A stretch of DNA of 64,000 bases, from assembly GCA_024291935.2 (NCBI GenBank), contig CM044315.1, positions 55,402,385 to 55,466,384 on the forward strand, given 5' to 3'. The DNA is from Okapia johnstoni. Taxonomy: Eukaryota; Chordata; Mammalia; Artiodactyla; Giraffidae. The position numbers were made by a program, and so were the translations under genes. The notes under the pieces were generated by a model. It ran no database searches. It was not told the DNA's origin and was given only the letters and a program-made list of their open reading frames with translations. Shown piece by piece: positions 38,372 to 50,056 of this stretch. The stretch's first letter is position 1, and each line of letters opens with the position of its first letter.

Positions 38372-38554
38372 TGATGGTAATATGCTGGAGCCAACTACAC
38401 TCAGTCTCAATTCTGAGTTCAGTGAGGTCAAGTTACCACTTTGAAATTGCTCAGAGAGCGAGTGTTCTGTCGCTGACATAGGCACAGACCACAGATCAGG
38501 CATTTTTCTTCCCGGAGAGACTTTTGCATACAATACTGGCTCTGCAACAGGAGA
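38372..38554 (-). CDS. LRRC7: Candidate LRRC7 cassette exon (61 codons, phase 0/0)
   Basis: Not part of densin as I remember it, but it looks like an exon. On the minus strand a strong acceptor (ttattttctctgtcctcag|TCTCCT) is followed by 183 bp that stay open in the phase demanded by the upstream exon, and then a strong donor (CCATCA|gtaaga), again at phase 0. It would insert 61 residues starting SPVAEPVLYAKVSPGRKMPD, then L-W-S-V-P-M-S-A-T-E-H-S-L-S-E-Q-F-Q, and ending in V-V-G-S-S-I-L-P-S. The composition (Ser/Thr/Pro-rich, no cysteine) resembles the neighbouring disordered densin segments. No repeat is recognisable in it. The alternative is a chance open frame with decoy splice sites. Transcript data would decide. 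Confidence 0.6.
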
Positions 38555-39731
38555 CTGAGGACAGAGAAAATAACTTACAGAAATTCTCAATTAAGTCAGT
38601 TTTTTTTAAGTGATCATGGGTGATAAAAAAAAAAAAAGCTATGAATAGAAATGTCTCATTGATTTTATTACTCTCCTCAGAGTAGGAAGCAAAGTATTCA
38701 GAGTTATTAAGACTAATTTGACAATAAAACATGAGTTTGAGGTCTTATGACATTCATTTTGCTGCGAGGGTAGTTTGTTCCATATGTTCATTAATTGATT
38801 AAGAGAAGAGGGTTTGGAGGCTACATCATTCTATTATCCTTACTTTGGCATTGCTTTTTTTTTTTTTTTTTAAAAAACTTACTAGGTTAATGACTACATT
38901 AATAATATAGTCATAATGGCATATTGTGTGAAAATGACTCATTAGTCTCCATTGAAATGCAACTAAGACAGATTGCATTAGTCAATTTAAACAGGTAAAA
39001 TGGACATTTGCTGTTTTGCCTGAATAAAACAAGCTGAAACGGTCCTCGGACAATGGAAATATTTTCTCTTATCGTATATGCCCTTTCAAATGAGTCCACA
39101 TTTTCATTTAAAACCATGTCAACTTGCTACTTTCCCATTAACCTAGGATGAGTAAAAATTTGCTAGTTAAGCCACAAATTTGTTTCCCATGTTTTACTTC
39201 TGTGTAATATTTCCCACAAAAAAATGGGCTAAAGAAGCTTTTAGAAGTGCTAATGACTTAATTGTCATTCTAACCTAGGGCTCTAGGACTTTTCCAACTA
39301 AAATCCAATCATAATTTCTATTTCTGTTCTCAGAATGCATCAGTAAGAGAATATGACTGTCTCCAAAAAAGTAAAATAAAAATTTCAACATATGTATATA
39401 TACATATACACACCCATGAAAGAAAGAAAAGCAAACAATAAAAGAAAAAGAAAATGAATAATAAGAAAAAATGAGTCTTAAAGCAACACAAGAAGCCATG
39501 TACCTGCTCAATCCAAAAAGCAAAGCTGTTAAGTAGGAACCTGATAATCAGTCTAGCTATCAATATTCATTTAGCAGCTAAGAGTATGGGCTCTGCATTA
39601 TTCACCCTTATGCTTTTTGGACTCCTGAGAGTCTGTAAGCAGGATTGTACATACAGCCTACACACATTATGTGAACAAACAACATTAATTGGCTTTGGTA
39701 TGCTGACACATGTAGGGCAGTCCATACTTAC

Positions 39732-39872
39732 TTTCTGAAGAGGTAGTTCTTGTAGATCAAATTTAGACTTAGTCTGCAAGTTTAAAGTCATGCTTCTGCC
39801 TGCATGCATTGCTGAAATACCTCCATAGGGCAGCATGCCAAGGTTAACTGTGTTGTGTTTGTAAGCAGCATT
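39732..39872 (-). CDS. LRRC7: LRRC7 (densin) coding exon
   Basis: Exon of 141 bp, 47 codons, phase 0/0. The acceptor is ttcctctactcag|AATGCT and the donor is CTTCAGAAA|gtaagt, close to the consensus. The peptide is [16 protein letters not shown] then a glycine/methionine-rich stretch, ending D-L-Q-E-L-P-L-Q-K, and matches densin. It is the first exon after the giant exon and begins the C-terminal region, which in the literature carries further CaMKII- and alpha-actinin-binding activity and is alternatively spliced. In this window the next downstream exon is either the candidate cassette at 38554 or the exon at 30209; both accept phase 0. Confidence 0.95.
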
Positions 39873-42800
39873 CTGAGTAGAGGAAATAATCATGTGACAG
39901 GATGTGAACACATGCTCAACAAACTGATTATTACATGAACATGTTTAAATTTATAACATTTAACTTTATGCAGGCAAACGGTAACTTTCTTTTTTAAACA
40001 TGCACTTGATCAGACAGAAGCATACAGTAAACAGTGTTAGTTATGAACATAATGAGTACCATCCAAAGCTACAGAAAAGACAGAAAGCAAAGGTAACATT
40101 CTGTTTCACATTTGTTGCTGTCTCATAGGCACAGAACCCATCTCTTACGTATCATGACTGTAGTGACTCTGGACAAATGTTGATCGGTGGTGATTTATTA
40201 ATTCAAAAATTTCAAACAGTGAGGTCTTAAATTTTGTCAGCTGCAAATCTCATGGTCTCTTTCACATTGTGAGATTAGCATACACAAAAGACAAATACTA
40301 GCTTCTAATTCTGCCTTAAAACTAACGCCCTGCGAAGTTAAAGTGAAAATCAGTCGCTTTTATTTCTGTCTTATAGGCATAATTATGGCAACTCAGAAAA
40401 CGAGCTGGTCAAAAAGTCATTCAATCTGACCAGTGGATGACTGAATTTATTAATTTAGTTAAACTACTCATTTTGTATGTGAATCCAAATATCCTCTTTT
40501 GTTCTTTCTTAAAAATTACATTTTAAACTGATGAAATTTCATAATGAAACTAAAGGAACTATGCTTTGAATTATTAATGCTATTTATCTGACATACCTAG
40601 ACATTTATAGAATATTCTAGTGATATCTGCACTGTGGCTACCCTTCAGTAAGTGCATCTGAAGTTATTCCAAGTGGTTCAGTTTTTTCTACAGAACTTCA
40701 TTTAAAAATTAAGTCATTTTGCATATCTTGTCATCAGATGGTTTTCATCAGTATAATCTCTACTTTCCACCTATCATGAAAATACAATAACTGACAGCAC
40801 TTGGCCCTTTTAATTAATTTAAAAAAATCTATAGAAGTTAACTTAGTACACTTTTAAAAACCGAATATTATTGAACATTAACAGGAGACAGTTATTCTAT
40901 TCTGAGGGCATTATTTGCAAAGAAATGATTATTAGGATCAGAATTTCATCAACTGAAAGATGATTACACTCCTGATGGTGTGCTGTCAACTCATCATATT
41001 TGTTATGGATCCCTGATTATTTCATTCAGAGGATTTTTTTCATTGTCACCACGCCAAAGTTGAGAAGGACATTGAGCATTTCAAGTTAGCACCTGAAGGA
41101 TTCCTTAACGTTTAAAATGACTTCAGTCTAGTGCCTTCTCAGCAGCTATGGAAGAGTAGCAGTCTTAGACATATGGGTTCATGTTTTACTATCTCTCAGC
41201 CAAGTGGGGTTCTGTAATGGAAGCATGAGCCTTAAGGTCAAACCAAAGGAGAAAACAAGCACCTTTAATCTATGGTAGTACTCAGAGCTGCCTCTCCAAG
41301 GTCAACACCAAGCAAGGTCTTTAACCAACATTATGTAGAGCTGTTAAGCTTATCCAATGTCCAGGCTTCTAGGCAGTTCTCTTTTATAAGGGAAGGACAA
41401 AGATCTTGTAGTTTCCAGTGTAACTGTTTGATTCCTCGAGTTCAAATCACTCAACTAAATTTTACTGGGAAGGAAGCAAGCTGTGCCTGGTGCAGTCTCA
41501 TTTTGGGCAGAATGTTAAATACCACAATACAGAACTATTGTTACATAATAAATCTGTGCTCCAGTACCCTGAATTTATGTTGTATGTAAGTTTTAAGTAA
41601 GATACAACCTGAATAACTCAGCAACTCGACTGAGAGAGGGAAGAAGTTACTCAGAGAAAGGAGTAAGAGCTTTCAGGATTTGATGGCTTGAAGCAGTATT
41701 CTAAGGTAATTTACTTTCTTTGAATTAAATGAGAAGCTATTGAACATACATTGAAATTGCTCTGAAAAATGAAAGACAAACTGAGGAAATTATAAACAGA
41801 CAGGGGATATGTAAAGACTAATTAAAAAGGGAGGCGCTGTCACAACAAGGGAAAATACATACAAATTTACTTTTAGTTATCTGCATCTGGGATGGGAAGG
41901 GTCTCTAGAATTCTGCTGATCTAAACCCCCCTTCTCCAGTCCTATTTTCCTCCCTCCGAATTCCTGCTCCAACTAGGGGAGACTCCTACTTTTCAGCAGC
42001 TCTTATCAAGGGAAATGAAACATTCATCTGGGAAACTAGTAAATAAATGATAGTACCAAATACTTAAAATTTCATCTTTTTTTTTTCATTATCTATTTTC
42101 ATTCACTCCTTTGTCACCTCAATTTACTAGTCATTGTATATATGCTCCAAAAAGCTTCTGATAACCTTTCTCAGCTAGTTCATCTTACCCTGTTATGTAT
42201 GGTCGTGTCTACACGAGGCCAGAGTGCCCAAACTGTACTGTTTTATTTGGCCCCAAATATTTTCACCCTCCAAGTTATCTGTCTACATGGAGGGTAAAAC
42301 TTGAAGTAAGGCATGGTGACAACTGACCAGGTGTCTCCCACTGACAGCCAGTCATGAGGCTTTGATGAGGCTCCCTTCAACGGGACTGAGCACACCTATT
42401 TGAAACAGACATTCTGATGAAATATTTTGCAAGGCAGAACCAGTTTCCACATTGAGAAACTAACACCCACACCCACATTTATTAGTTCACTCTTTCCCTA
42501 CTAATAATTATTTTTCTTGTCATGTAGACACGACCTACAAACAGTATAATTATTTTAAAAGAGTACATCTGAAAACATAAAACTCACCATTAAGAAAATG
42601 TATAATAAATGCAATGACCTATGCTTTTAATAGTTTTAACTAAAACTATTGAGTCAAACATTCTGATGGTATATTATTACCCAGATTACCAATTTATGCT
42701 GAGCATTGAAACCTAGAAAATCAGAAAAAAAAGCCCTATTTTCACAAACTAGAGTTTTAAGGTTGTAAGGTCAATGCAGAGTATACAGAGTCCTCTACAC

Positions 42801-43711
42801 CAAAGCTACAAAGTACACTCAGTGGTGATGGTCAATTGATCATAGTTCTAGAAAATGAAATACCAGATTTCTCTTAGATATAAATAGCAACAAAAATATA
42901 ATTCAGGCCTTACAGAAAATTTTTTTACTCTCTTCAATTACTATGCATTCTATGATTTATTGTGATTCAATTTTAACTGAATTGGGATTATTTTCCTCTT
43001 TTTTTCTGCAATATATACACACTAATTTGTATGTTTATAGTCTTCATAAAGACATCATCTATTTTTGTTGTCTGTAGCATGATAAGAATTTAAACATTTC
43101 TTTCTATATGAAAACCAACATTCTAAATGGCAGGATTTTCATTAAACAAAGTAATGTGTGGGAGGGCATTCAATCTCTGCTTATTTTATTTTTCTGTTTC
43201 TTGCTGGGAAGATTATTGCTCATTAGAAGTAACAACTTTAGGAGTCCCATCGCAGTAACTATATGCAGATTTTATAAACAAATTAGGTCTGACTTCAGTA
43301 TATGTGAGTCTGTGCAGAAAGGAGCAGAATACTCACTTTCTATAGATTCAATACAAATCATCTTCTCTAGGTCACTAGAGAACAGTTTTGTGTCCTAGGA
43401 GAGGCATTTTGCCTTCATGGCTAGAAAGCAATTGAAGCACCATCCCATATAATAGAATTGAATTCTTTCTCACTAACCACTTTTAGGGTAGTTTTGATAA
43501 ATAATTGACCTAAAAGTTATGAACTCTCGAAGAGCATTAAACAGTATCCACAAAAAACTATTATGATCAATTTCCCCACATATAAAGATAAATAAAATGC
43601 TCATCATCTATTCGTTCATGTAGTTCATGCTTCACTACATGTGCTCAGAAATGCCAATAAAGTAAAACTAAAGGCAGGAGGGATATTCTTACAGAGAAAT
43701 GCCAAACATAC
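39873..43711 (-). other. LRRC7: LRRC7 intron, 3.8 kb, free of recognisable SINEs and LINEs
   Basis: Apart from the inverted-repeat element at 42201-42535 I recognise nothing in it. There is a plus-strand 105-codon frame at 41272-41589 with no family resemblance. The absence of ruminant-age insertions is noted under findings. Confidence 0.7.
42201..42535. repeat. Unassigned 335-bp element with terminal inverted repeats
   Basis: The left end ggtcgtgtctaca (42201-42213) is the exact reverse complement of tgtagacacgacc (42523-42535). Similarity extends to about 15 of 16 bases. A third, direct copy of the core (gtctacatggagg, 42281-42293) lies inside. Flanks are tat on the left and tac on the right. 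No family was recognised; it could be a degraded MITE or a conserved hairpin-forming sequence. Confidence 0.5.
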
Positions 43712-45392
43712 CCTGTCTAACCTTCTAGCTTCTATATGTCTAAGCAGCTGTTGTCTCCAGTCTGCAGGCATTTTACCACAGCTCTCCTCTCCCTTGACAG
43801 GAGTGGGCCTCGTCTTTATATCACTGTTATCTGATGGCTTGTCACCATAGTTACCCAAGTTATAGTCAGATGGTATTTTTTCCAAAAGAGCTGCCATAGT
43901 AGGCCTAGCTGAAACTGGCCTGGTTTGGGAGGCACCGTAACTCTCTGTACTGTAGCTTCTTGCAGACAATGGCCTCCTTTGGGTAAGGTTTTTAACAGGA
44001 AAACTTCCCGCCTGAGCTTTCACTTCTTGATATGAAGGGTGTTCATCTTCATACCTGCCATTCCTTTTCAGGAACTGGGACTCAGTCACTGAAACGCTGC
44101 TTTGGCGATCCAGACCACCCCTATACGGAGGTCGGCCATACCTATCACTCGGAGTTAGCTCATGAGGTTCACTGACCCTTCTAAACATGGCCATTTCTGT
44201 AGAGCTCGCCAGGGAGTCAGCTCTTCTCAAGAAGCCTGCCCTGGCGCCTTGACTTGCAAACTGGGCGTTGACCACAGCATCGTCGTTAACAGATGGCTGA
44301 GAAAATGAAAATATTTGCTCCACTGGTGGGTATCCTCGGTAAGCTCGAGGGCTAACCAAATCCTTGGCGATGTTTTTCCCGGGTTGTTGCACGTACTCAG
44401 AATTGTGTTGAAAAGGGGGCGGTATCCTCTTTTCAGCTTTAACTTCCACCGCTCCTTGAGGATTGAAGCTTTGGTCAAACTGATAGACTTTTTTGGTCAT
44501 GGACGCTTTCTGTTGTTGAGGCCCTTTACTGCTTCCGTAGGTGAGCATCTCATCATCCAGCATTGGGACTGACTGGCTTCGAGACATACTGGACATACCA
44601 TGCTCTGGTCCCAACATTTTGTCAGGTCGTTCATGACTTCCTAAGTGGTCACTTCCAGTAGCATAGTTTTCTAATGGTATATTATAAACTTTGTATGTAC
44701 CAATGTCAATCTCATCAATACTCTGTGACTTTTTGAATTTATTGGACTTGATATCTTTCATTAGTGGGGAAAGCCTCTCTGTGCTTTTGCTAATCGAAAT
44801 AACACCTTTAGAAGAGTCTGGGCGGCAGTGGATTTGAGAAAAGACATTACTGAGACTCCTGTTGGGATTAGAATCGTGATACTCCCATGGTACTCCTGGA
44901 GAAAAAGGACTAGGTATTTCAGTAGATTCTTTTATATGTTCTTTCCTTTCAGGCAATGGGCTGGTGGTAGGGGTTGCCTCTAATTTGGAAGGGAAAGCAG
45001 TCCTGTCTTCAAAAGGACTAGGGGTTCTGGTCCAATTCTGCCAAGGATTGGAAGGAGGCACTTCTGTTTCTGGTGTGTGTCTGTGTGTAGACTGCTCAAG
45101 TTCCAGGGGAACACCAACAATCCTATCCTGCCTAATCAAAGGCCTGCGTCCATGAGAAGATGTGCTTCTAGCTTTCGAACTCAGGAGGGGATTATTGTTG
45201 GCATTCTCGCCTGTGGTCTCCTCGGCAACGAACCCCGTGTTATCATAATGGGAGCCATCGGTCCAGTTGTCTGTGAACGCTTCACTCATTGGCAGCCGGT
45301 CAGGACGCTGTGGTAGGTTCCCTGGGGGGACAGCCTCCCGCTGGCTGAGTAATGGCTTTGCATCAAGAGGCTGTGGGAAAGACTGTGCAATC
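43712..45392 (-). CDS. LRRC7: LRRC7 (densin) giant central exon
   Basis: Exon of 1681 bp: one base completing an Arg codon, then 560 codons without a stop. The acceptor is gttgtgttcacag|GATTGC and the donor is GACAGG|gtatgt, ending at phase 0. It encodes the disordered middle of densin, from [11 protein letters not shown] to ...[10 protein letters not shown]. Visible traits are many SxS/SP/TP sites, several SARS/SARP motifs, basic patches ([10 protein letters not shown]) and Pro-rich stretches. The segment [18 protein letters not shown] (45148-45095) corresponds, from memory, to the internal CaMKII-binding region called densin-IN, which resembles CaMKII inhibitor peptides. The protein sits in the postsynaptic density and scaffolds CaMKII, alpha-actinin and Shank-type partners (family knowledge). 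Reading above 45392 (a Met and signal-like residues) is intron, not a start. The exon looks well preserved and under coding constraint. Confidence 0.97.
45095..45148 (-). other. LRRC7: Probable CaMKII-binding segment (densin-IN) inside the giant exon
   Basis: Eighteen codons, [18 protein letters not shown]. The basic-then-hydrophobic/acidic layout resembles the CaMKIIN family of inhibitor peptides (Lys/Arg-Arg-Pro-Pro ... Asp-Asp-Arg-Ile). Literature on densin describes an internal CaMKII-binding domain of this type. The match is from memory and was not aligned. Confidence 0.6.
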
Positions 45393-45589
45393 CTGTGAAC
45401 ACAACGGGAAGAAGAAACATGAAAATGAGGAAGAGCTGGGTCTTTGCCACAAAGAGAACAAGCGGGCAGGAATACCCGCATCCTTTGTTCAACTGATCAT
45501 TCAGCCACATCTCACTTATGCTTAATAATAGCATTATTATTTCATGTTCAAAAAAATTCACCCCTTTACCCTGATCTAACTTTTATTTC

Positions 45590-45795
45590 TTCTCAGTTAC
45601 CACCTTCCAGTACATATGGTTTACTTACCTATTATGCTTATTGCACATTGCCTTGTGTCCTCTGCAGGATGTAAACTCATGAGGGCAGAGGTTTTTTTCT
45701 CTTCATGCCTAACATAGTGCTTGGCACATAGCAGGTAGTAAGTACATATTTGTCAGATGAATGAATGAATGAATAAATGAGTGAATGAAGAAATA
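45590..45795 (+). repeat. L2 LINE 3' tail with (GAAT)n end
   Basis: ggatgtaaactcatgagggc agagg ... ctaacatagtgcttggcaca tagcagg, then gatgaatgaatgaatgaata, a classic L2 terminus. Confidence 0.75.
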
Positions 45796-46639
45796 CAGAG
45801 ATTTTCAGTAATGGTCCTGAAACCTGTCTGATAATTAGAACTACCTGATTCTTGGCCTCCATCTCTGGAATTTTTGATTCAGTACACTTCCAAACTATTG
45901 GCTGAGGGTAACTTTCTTATCAATTTCTGATATGTCAAATAAATTCAAATTGTCTTCAAATAATATATTTGAGGGGCAGGTATTGGAAGACATTAAATCC
46001 ATTGTATAGTGAATGCATTCACATATCTTTTTCTAGAAGGTAAATTAAATTATGAGTTTTGGTCATTGGTATGTTTATTCCAGTGACCACAGTATCTCTA
46101 GATGATGCCCATTTTTCTAAGTTTATTTTAAACCATTTGCATACTAATCATATCAAGTTATATATCTTTTATTACAGCCTTTTAAGTGCTTTCACTAACT
46201 GAAAAAAAAAAGTGCATTTAGAAGGCGTTTTCCAAAAGTACCTAAATCAGTCTCGGCTTGTATGACAAATAATAAATTTATAAACTGAAAGAGTTAAATT
46301 TTTATCATGGGCATCAATGAGTAGAAATAGTCATTCATTAATTACCAAAGAATATATAGCAAATGGTATTGATATTATCAGTAAAATCTGCGTGGAAGTC
46401 ATTGATTATCTATGTCATATGACAATTTTTATTTGCTATTTGTAGTGTGAAATATAGCAACAAGCTATGAAACAAAGGTATCATAACTGGGCAAATACTA
46501 CTTCTCCGAGTCACTTTGTTGCCCTCTATGGCTTTTGATCTTAATATATTTGTAACAAAATAATACAGAGTAGAAGCCACTTTGGAAAGACTAAATACTT
46601 TTACTTACATTCTAACTTTCCCATGTGGTGATAAAATGA

Positions 46640-46745
46640 TGATGATGAAGAGGCTGATGACAAATTTACCGAGTATTCACTTCATACTTGGCACTTAGTG
46701 CTTTCCAAGCATTTTACTTTCGTTTGTAACACCATTTGGGATGGT
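46640..46745 (-). repeat. Possible MIR fragment, antisense
   Basis: tacttggcacttagtgcttt ccaagcattttac resembles the reversed MIR 3' end. Weak. Confidence 0.35.
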
Positions 46746-47048
46746 GAACGCCCAAATATGTCACAATTATGTAATGATGGAAACACAACTTTTGACTAAT
46801 TATTTTTGGTTCTATCCTCTTAATCTTTTAATCTCTTACCATCTCTCCCATAAACAATGGTTTTGCTTCACAAAATGGATTCATCCGCTCTTGGAAATCC
46901 CAACGGAACTACATTTGCTTACCTGCCCCTTAGGTCTTCTATGCCACTCATGTGCTGAACATAATTCCCAAATTAGGAAGATTCCATTTTTTAAAAAGTT
47001 GCTGAAAATAAGCATTTGGGGACAGAAAAGAGGGAATTCTAAACACAC

Positions 47049-47229
47049 CTGTTACCCCACAAAGAATTATGTACTGCATCTTTAGCTGTTGTCTGCAAGG
47101 ACCCCACTTTAACCCGGGTGTTAGAGGATCCTGAGGAAGCCTGGGAAGGTGAGTAGTCTGAGTAAGTGCCTGAGGAAACACTGTTATTCAGACAGTGAGT
47201 TTTGTCAACTTCAGACTCATCAGTTGATT
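47049..47229 (-). CDS. LRRC7: LRRC7 (densin) Ser/Thr-rich coding exon
   Basis: Exon of 181 bp, phase 1 in and phase 2 out. The acceptor is ctttgcatttcag|AATCAA and the donor is GGTAACAG|gtgtgt. It encodes [13 protein letters not shown], then a Ser/Thr/Tyr-rich stretch ([20 protein letters not shown]), then a basic segment ending in S-L-W-G-N. The serine density suggests a disordered, phosphorylatable part of the scaffold (inference). The trailing AG joins the first G of the giant exon at 45392 to form the Arg codon of ...W-G-N-R-I-A-Q. Confidence 0.93.
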
Positions 47230-47439
47230 CTGAAATGCAAAGGGAAAAATATTATAATGCTATGAACATTGCCAAGTATAAACAGAAAAGCAAGTATGAA
47301 AAATAGCATACCAATGAATGTTAGAAATACATATTTATAAAATATTTCTATAGGCTATGGTGCATCATAATTTACAACTGGTGATTCATCATGCACATGC
47401 ATTTGTGGCATATTTTCCACACCAGGTTCACAATGTTAC

Positions 47440-47551
47440 CTTTTTTGTCCTTCCCTAGCAGAACAAGTTTGGGTGGGTACAGAGGGGTCTCAGCTAATGA
47501 AGGGTGAAGTTCCCCAATCCTCATTTCATTAGCTGGATGAACAAAAGAATC
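47440..47551 (-). CDS. LRRC7: LRRC7 (densin) coding exon
   Basis: Exon of 112 bp: 37 codons plus one base (phase 0 in, phase 1 out). The acceptor is tatctctcag|GATTCT and the donor is AAAAAAG|gtaaca. The peptide runs [20 protein letters not shown] and then a [10 protein letters not shown] run, matching densin. It is separated from the next exon by only 210 bp, the shortest intron in the window. The single overhanging G joins AA of the next exon to make the Glu codon of K-K-E-S-T-D. Reading past the donor gives a short intronic extension that is not coding. Confidence 0.93.
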
Positions 47552-47779
47552 CTGAGAGATATAATAATACAGGACAAGGAAAGCAAACATTTAAATACTG
47601 GTTAACCAAGAAGGCAATATTTTTATTTGGCTCAAATATAATGGGACTCTAGAATCTAGTTCACTGTGGCACGCTAGGAGAAGTGAATCATATGTATCTC
47701 TGAGGTAAACACTAAAATGTTTTGTTTTTCTAATTTGAATGAGTTCATTTATCCCTCATTTTTTGAAAGCTATTTATAT

Positions 47780-47990
47780 GTCTGGCACTGTGCGAAGAAC
47801 TGTGGAGTTTCCAAAGAAAGACAAAATGTCACCCATGCCCTGTGGGGATTTACAGTCTAGTTAGGGAGTTAGATATAACTCATAAAACAGGATTGAATTA
47901 TGATAAGTAATACATAAGTAATACAATACATAATATATGAGATAGAAGCATGTAAGAGTTCTAAGGGGTGAACTCTTTTAGAGTTCTAAG
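47780..47990. repeat. Old mammalian interspersed repeat, class uncertain
   Basis: Contains ctggcactgtgcgaagaact and cctgtggggatttacagtct agtt, phrases common in ancient mammalian repeats. I cannot name the family with certainty. Confidence 0.35.
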
Positions 47991-48287
47991 CGGAAAGTAT
48001 ACACTGACAAACTAGATTTTTTTTTGATAGTTAACAAAGGTAATGCACAATAGGGCCTATTTTTAACCACCAATCTCTCTCTCAATGCCTACTGTTTTCC
48101 AAGTGATCATCTCAGTTTCTTTAGTTCTGTCATGCTTTCTTCCTAAGATTTCTAGTTTTCTCATGATCAATCTAACCTGCTAAATCTTCACTCTAAATCC
48201 ATTCACTGAGTGTAATGAACAACACTGGTATAAGAATATAACTTTATGACAAATAATCATATTAAAAAACCAATGGATTTTAACCTT

Positions 48288-49632
48288 CTGTAGCAAATTT
48301 GGAAAACTCAGCAGTGGCCACAGGACTGGAAAAGGTCAGTTTTCATTCCATTCCAAAAGAAAGGCACTGCCAAAGAATGTTCAAACTACCACACAATTGC
48401 ATTCATCTTACATGCTAGCAAAGTAAAGCTCAAAATTCCCTAAGCCAGGATTCAACAGTAAATGAACCATGAACTTCCAGATGTTCAAGCTGGATTTAGA
48501 AAAGGCAGAGGAACCAGAGATCAAATTGGCAACATCCACTGGATCATTCAAAAAGCAAGAGAGGTCCAGAAAAACATCTACTTCTGCTTTATTGACTACG
48601 CCAAAGCCTTTGACTGTGTGGATCACAATAAACTGTGGAAAATTCTGAAAGAGATGGGAATCTCTGACCACCTGACCTGCCGCCTGAGAAATCTAGGCAG
48701 GTCAAGAAGCAACAGTTAGAACTGGACATGGAACAACCGACTGGTTCCAAATAGGAAAAGGAGTACGTCAAGGCTGTATATTGTCACCTTACTTAATTCA
48801 GCTTATACGCAGAGCACAGCATGAGAAACGCTGGAATCAAGATTGCTGGGAGAAATATCAATAATCTCAGATATGCAGATGACACCACCCTTATGGCAGA
48901 AAGTGAAGAACTAAAGAGCCTCTTGATGAAAGTGAAAGAGGAGAGTGAAAAAGTTGGCTTAAAACTCAACATTCAAAAAACTAAGATCATGGCATCCAGT
49001 CCCATTACTTAATGGCAAATAGGTAAAAAATGGGAACAGTGAGAGATTTTATTTCTGGGCTCCAAAATCACTGCAGATGGTGACCGCAGCCATGAAATTA
49101 AAAGATGCTTACTCCTTGGAAGAAAAGCTATGATCAACCTAGACAGCATATTAAAAAGCCTCAGAGACATTACTTTGCTGACAAAGGTCCATCTAGTCAA
49201 ACGTATGGTTTTTCCAGTAGCCATGTATGGATGTGAGAGTGGGACCATAAAGAAAGCTGAGTGCCAAAAAACGGATGCTTTTGAACTGTGGTGTTGGAGA
49301 AGACTCTTGAGAGTCCCTTGAACTGCAAGGAGATCCAACCAGTCCATCCTAAAGGAAATCAGTCCTGAACATTCACTGGAAAGATTGATGCTGAAGTTGA
49401 AACTCCAATACTTTGGCCACCTGATGCGAAGAGCTGACTCATTGGAAAAGACTCTGATGCTAGCAAAGATTGAAGGTAGGAGGAGAAGGGGACGACAAAG
49501 AATGAGATGGCTGGATGGCATCAATGACTCGATGGACTTGAGTTTGAGTAAACTCTGGGAGTTGATGATGGACCAGGAAGCCTGTCCATGGGGTTGCAAA
49601 GAGTCAGAAACGACTGAGCAACTGAACTGAAC
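48288..49632 (+). mobile_element. BovB LINE, 5'-truncated
   Basis: From agcaaatttggaaaactcag to the gcaactgaactgaactgaat tail. RT pieces at 48462-48719 (F-I-D-Y-A-K-A-F-D-C-V-D-H) and 48821-49012 (L-R-Y-A-D-D-T-T-L-M-A). The frame is broken near 48700-48830. It lies antisense in the intron after the 53.4-kb exon. Confidence 0.95.
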
Positions 49633-50056
49633 TGAATTCAATTTATTATTTCCAATTAACCAGGTAGCAGGAGAACATTAAGAAATGCAAAAATACTAAT
49701 TTTTCATTTTTCTAGGTATAAAAATGGCTTGTTTATTCTCACGAGCAAGTAGTGATATAAATTTATGCACAATAGTTCTCTTTCTGTCTGCTACCCTAGG
49801 TAGCTCTCAGTTTCAAAATTCGATCGCACACTTCTTTTGATTAATAGTCTTTGTGAGTTGGGTATTTGTTGCTTGCTGTGATCAAAAAATCAAGTGCCAC
49901 CCAAAAATCAATGTGAAACGGAATTTAGAATTGTGGTATCCAATATAATTCCAAGGTTTGAGATGGTAGGTGGTGTCTAAAAGGTGCACACATTTCGTTA
50001 GTAAGTAGTTTTGGTTATTTAAGAGTGAAAACTGTTATTTTTTCTTTCAGTTTATG

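Larger units (their letters stand above)
30210..39731 (-). other. LRRC7: LRRC7 intron, 9.5 kb
   Basis: Bounded by phase-0 exons and containing the candidate cassette exon at 38372-38554. I recognise nothing in 30210-31678, 31794-32238, 32361-33769, 33901-34112, 34154-35729, 38015-38371 (apart from a T-run near 38263) and 38555-39731 (apart from a T-run near 38855-38871 and TA-rich sequence near 39392-39412). Confidence 0.7.
45393..47048 (-). other. LRRC7: LRRC7 intron, 1.7 kb
   Basis: Holds an L2 tail with a GAAT-rich end at 45590-45795 and a possible MIR at 46640-46745. The remainder shows nothing assignable. Confidence 0.7.

Noticed and set aside
41272..41589. 105-codon plus-strand frame
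   Set aside because: No family resemblance, no clear splice or promoter context, and it lies antisense inside an LRRC7 intron. Random frames of this length are expected in 64 kb.
45393..45481. Met start and signal-like peptide in front of the giant exon
   Set aside because: The acceptor ttcacag|GATTGC at 45392 and the phase fit with the upstream exon show that this stretch is intron read-through.
49009..49641. 210-codon minus-strand frame (and similar ones at 20827, 36904 and 3199)
   Set aside because: Antisense shadows of the BovB 3' end; the same peptide recurs in each copy.
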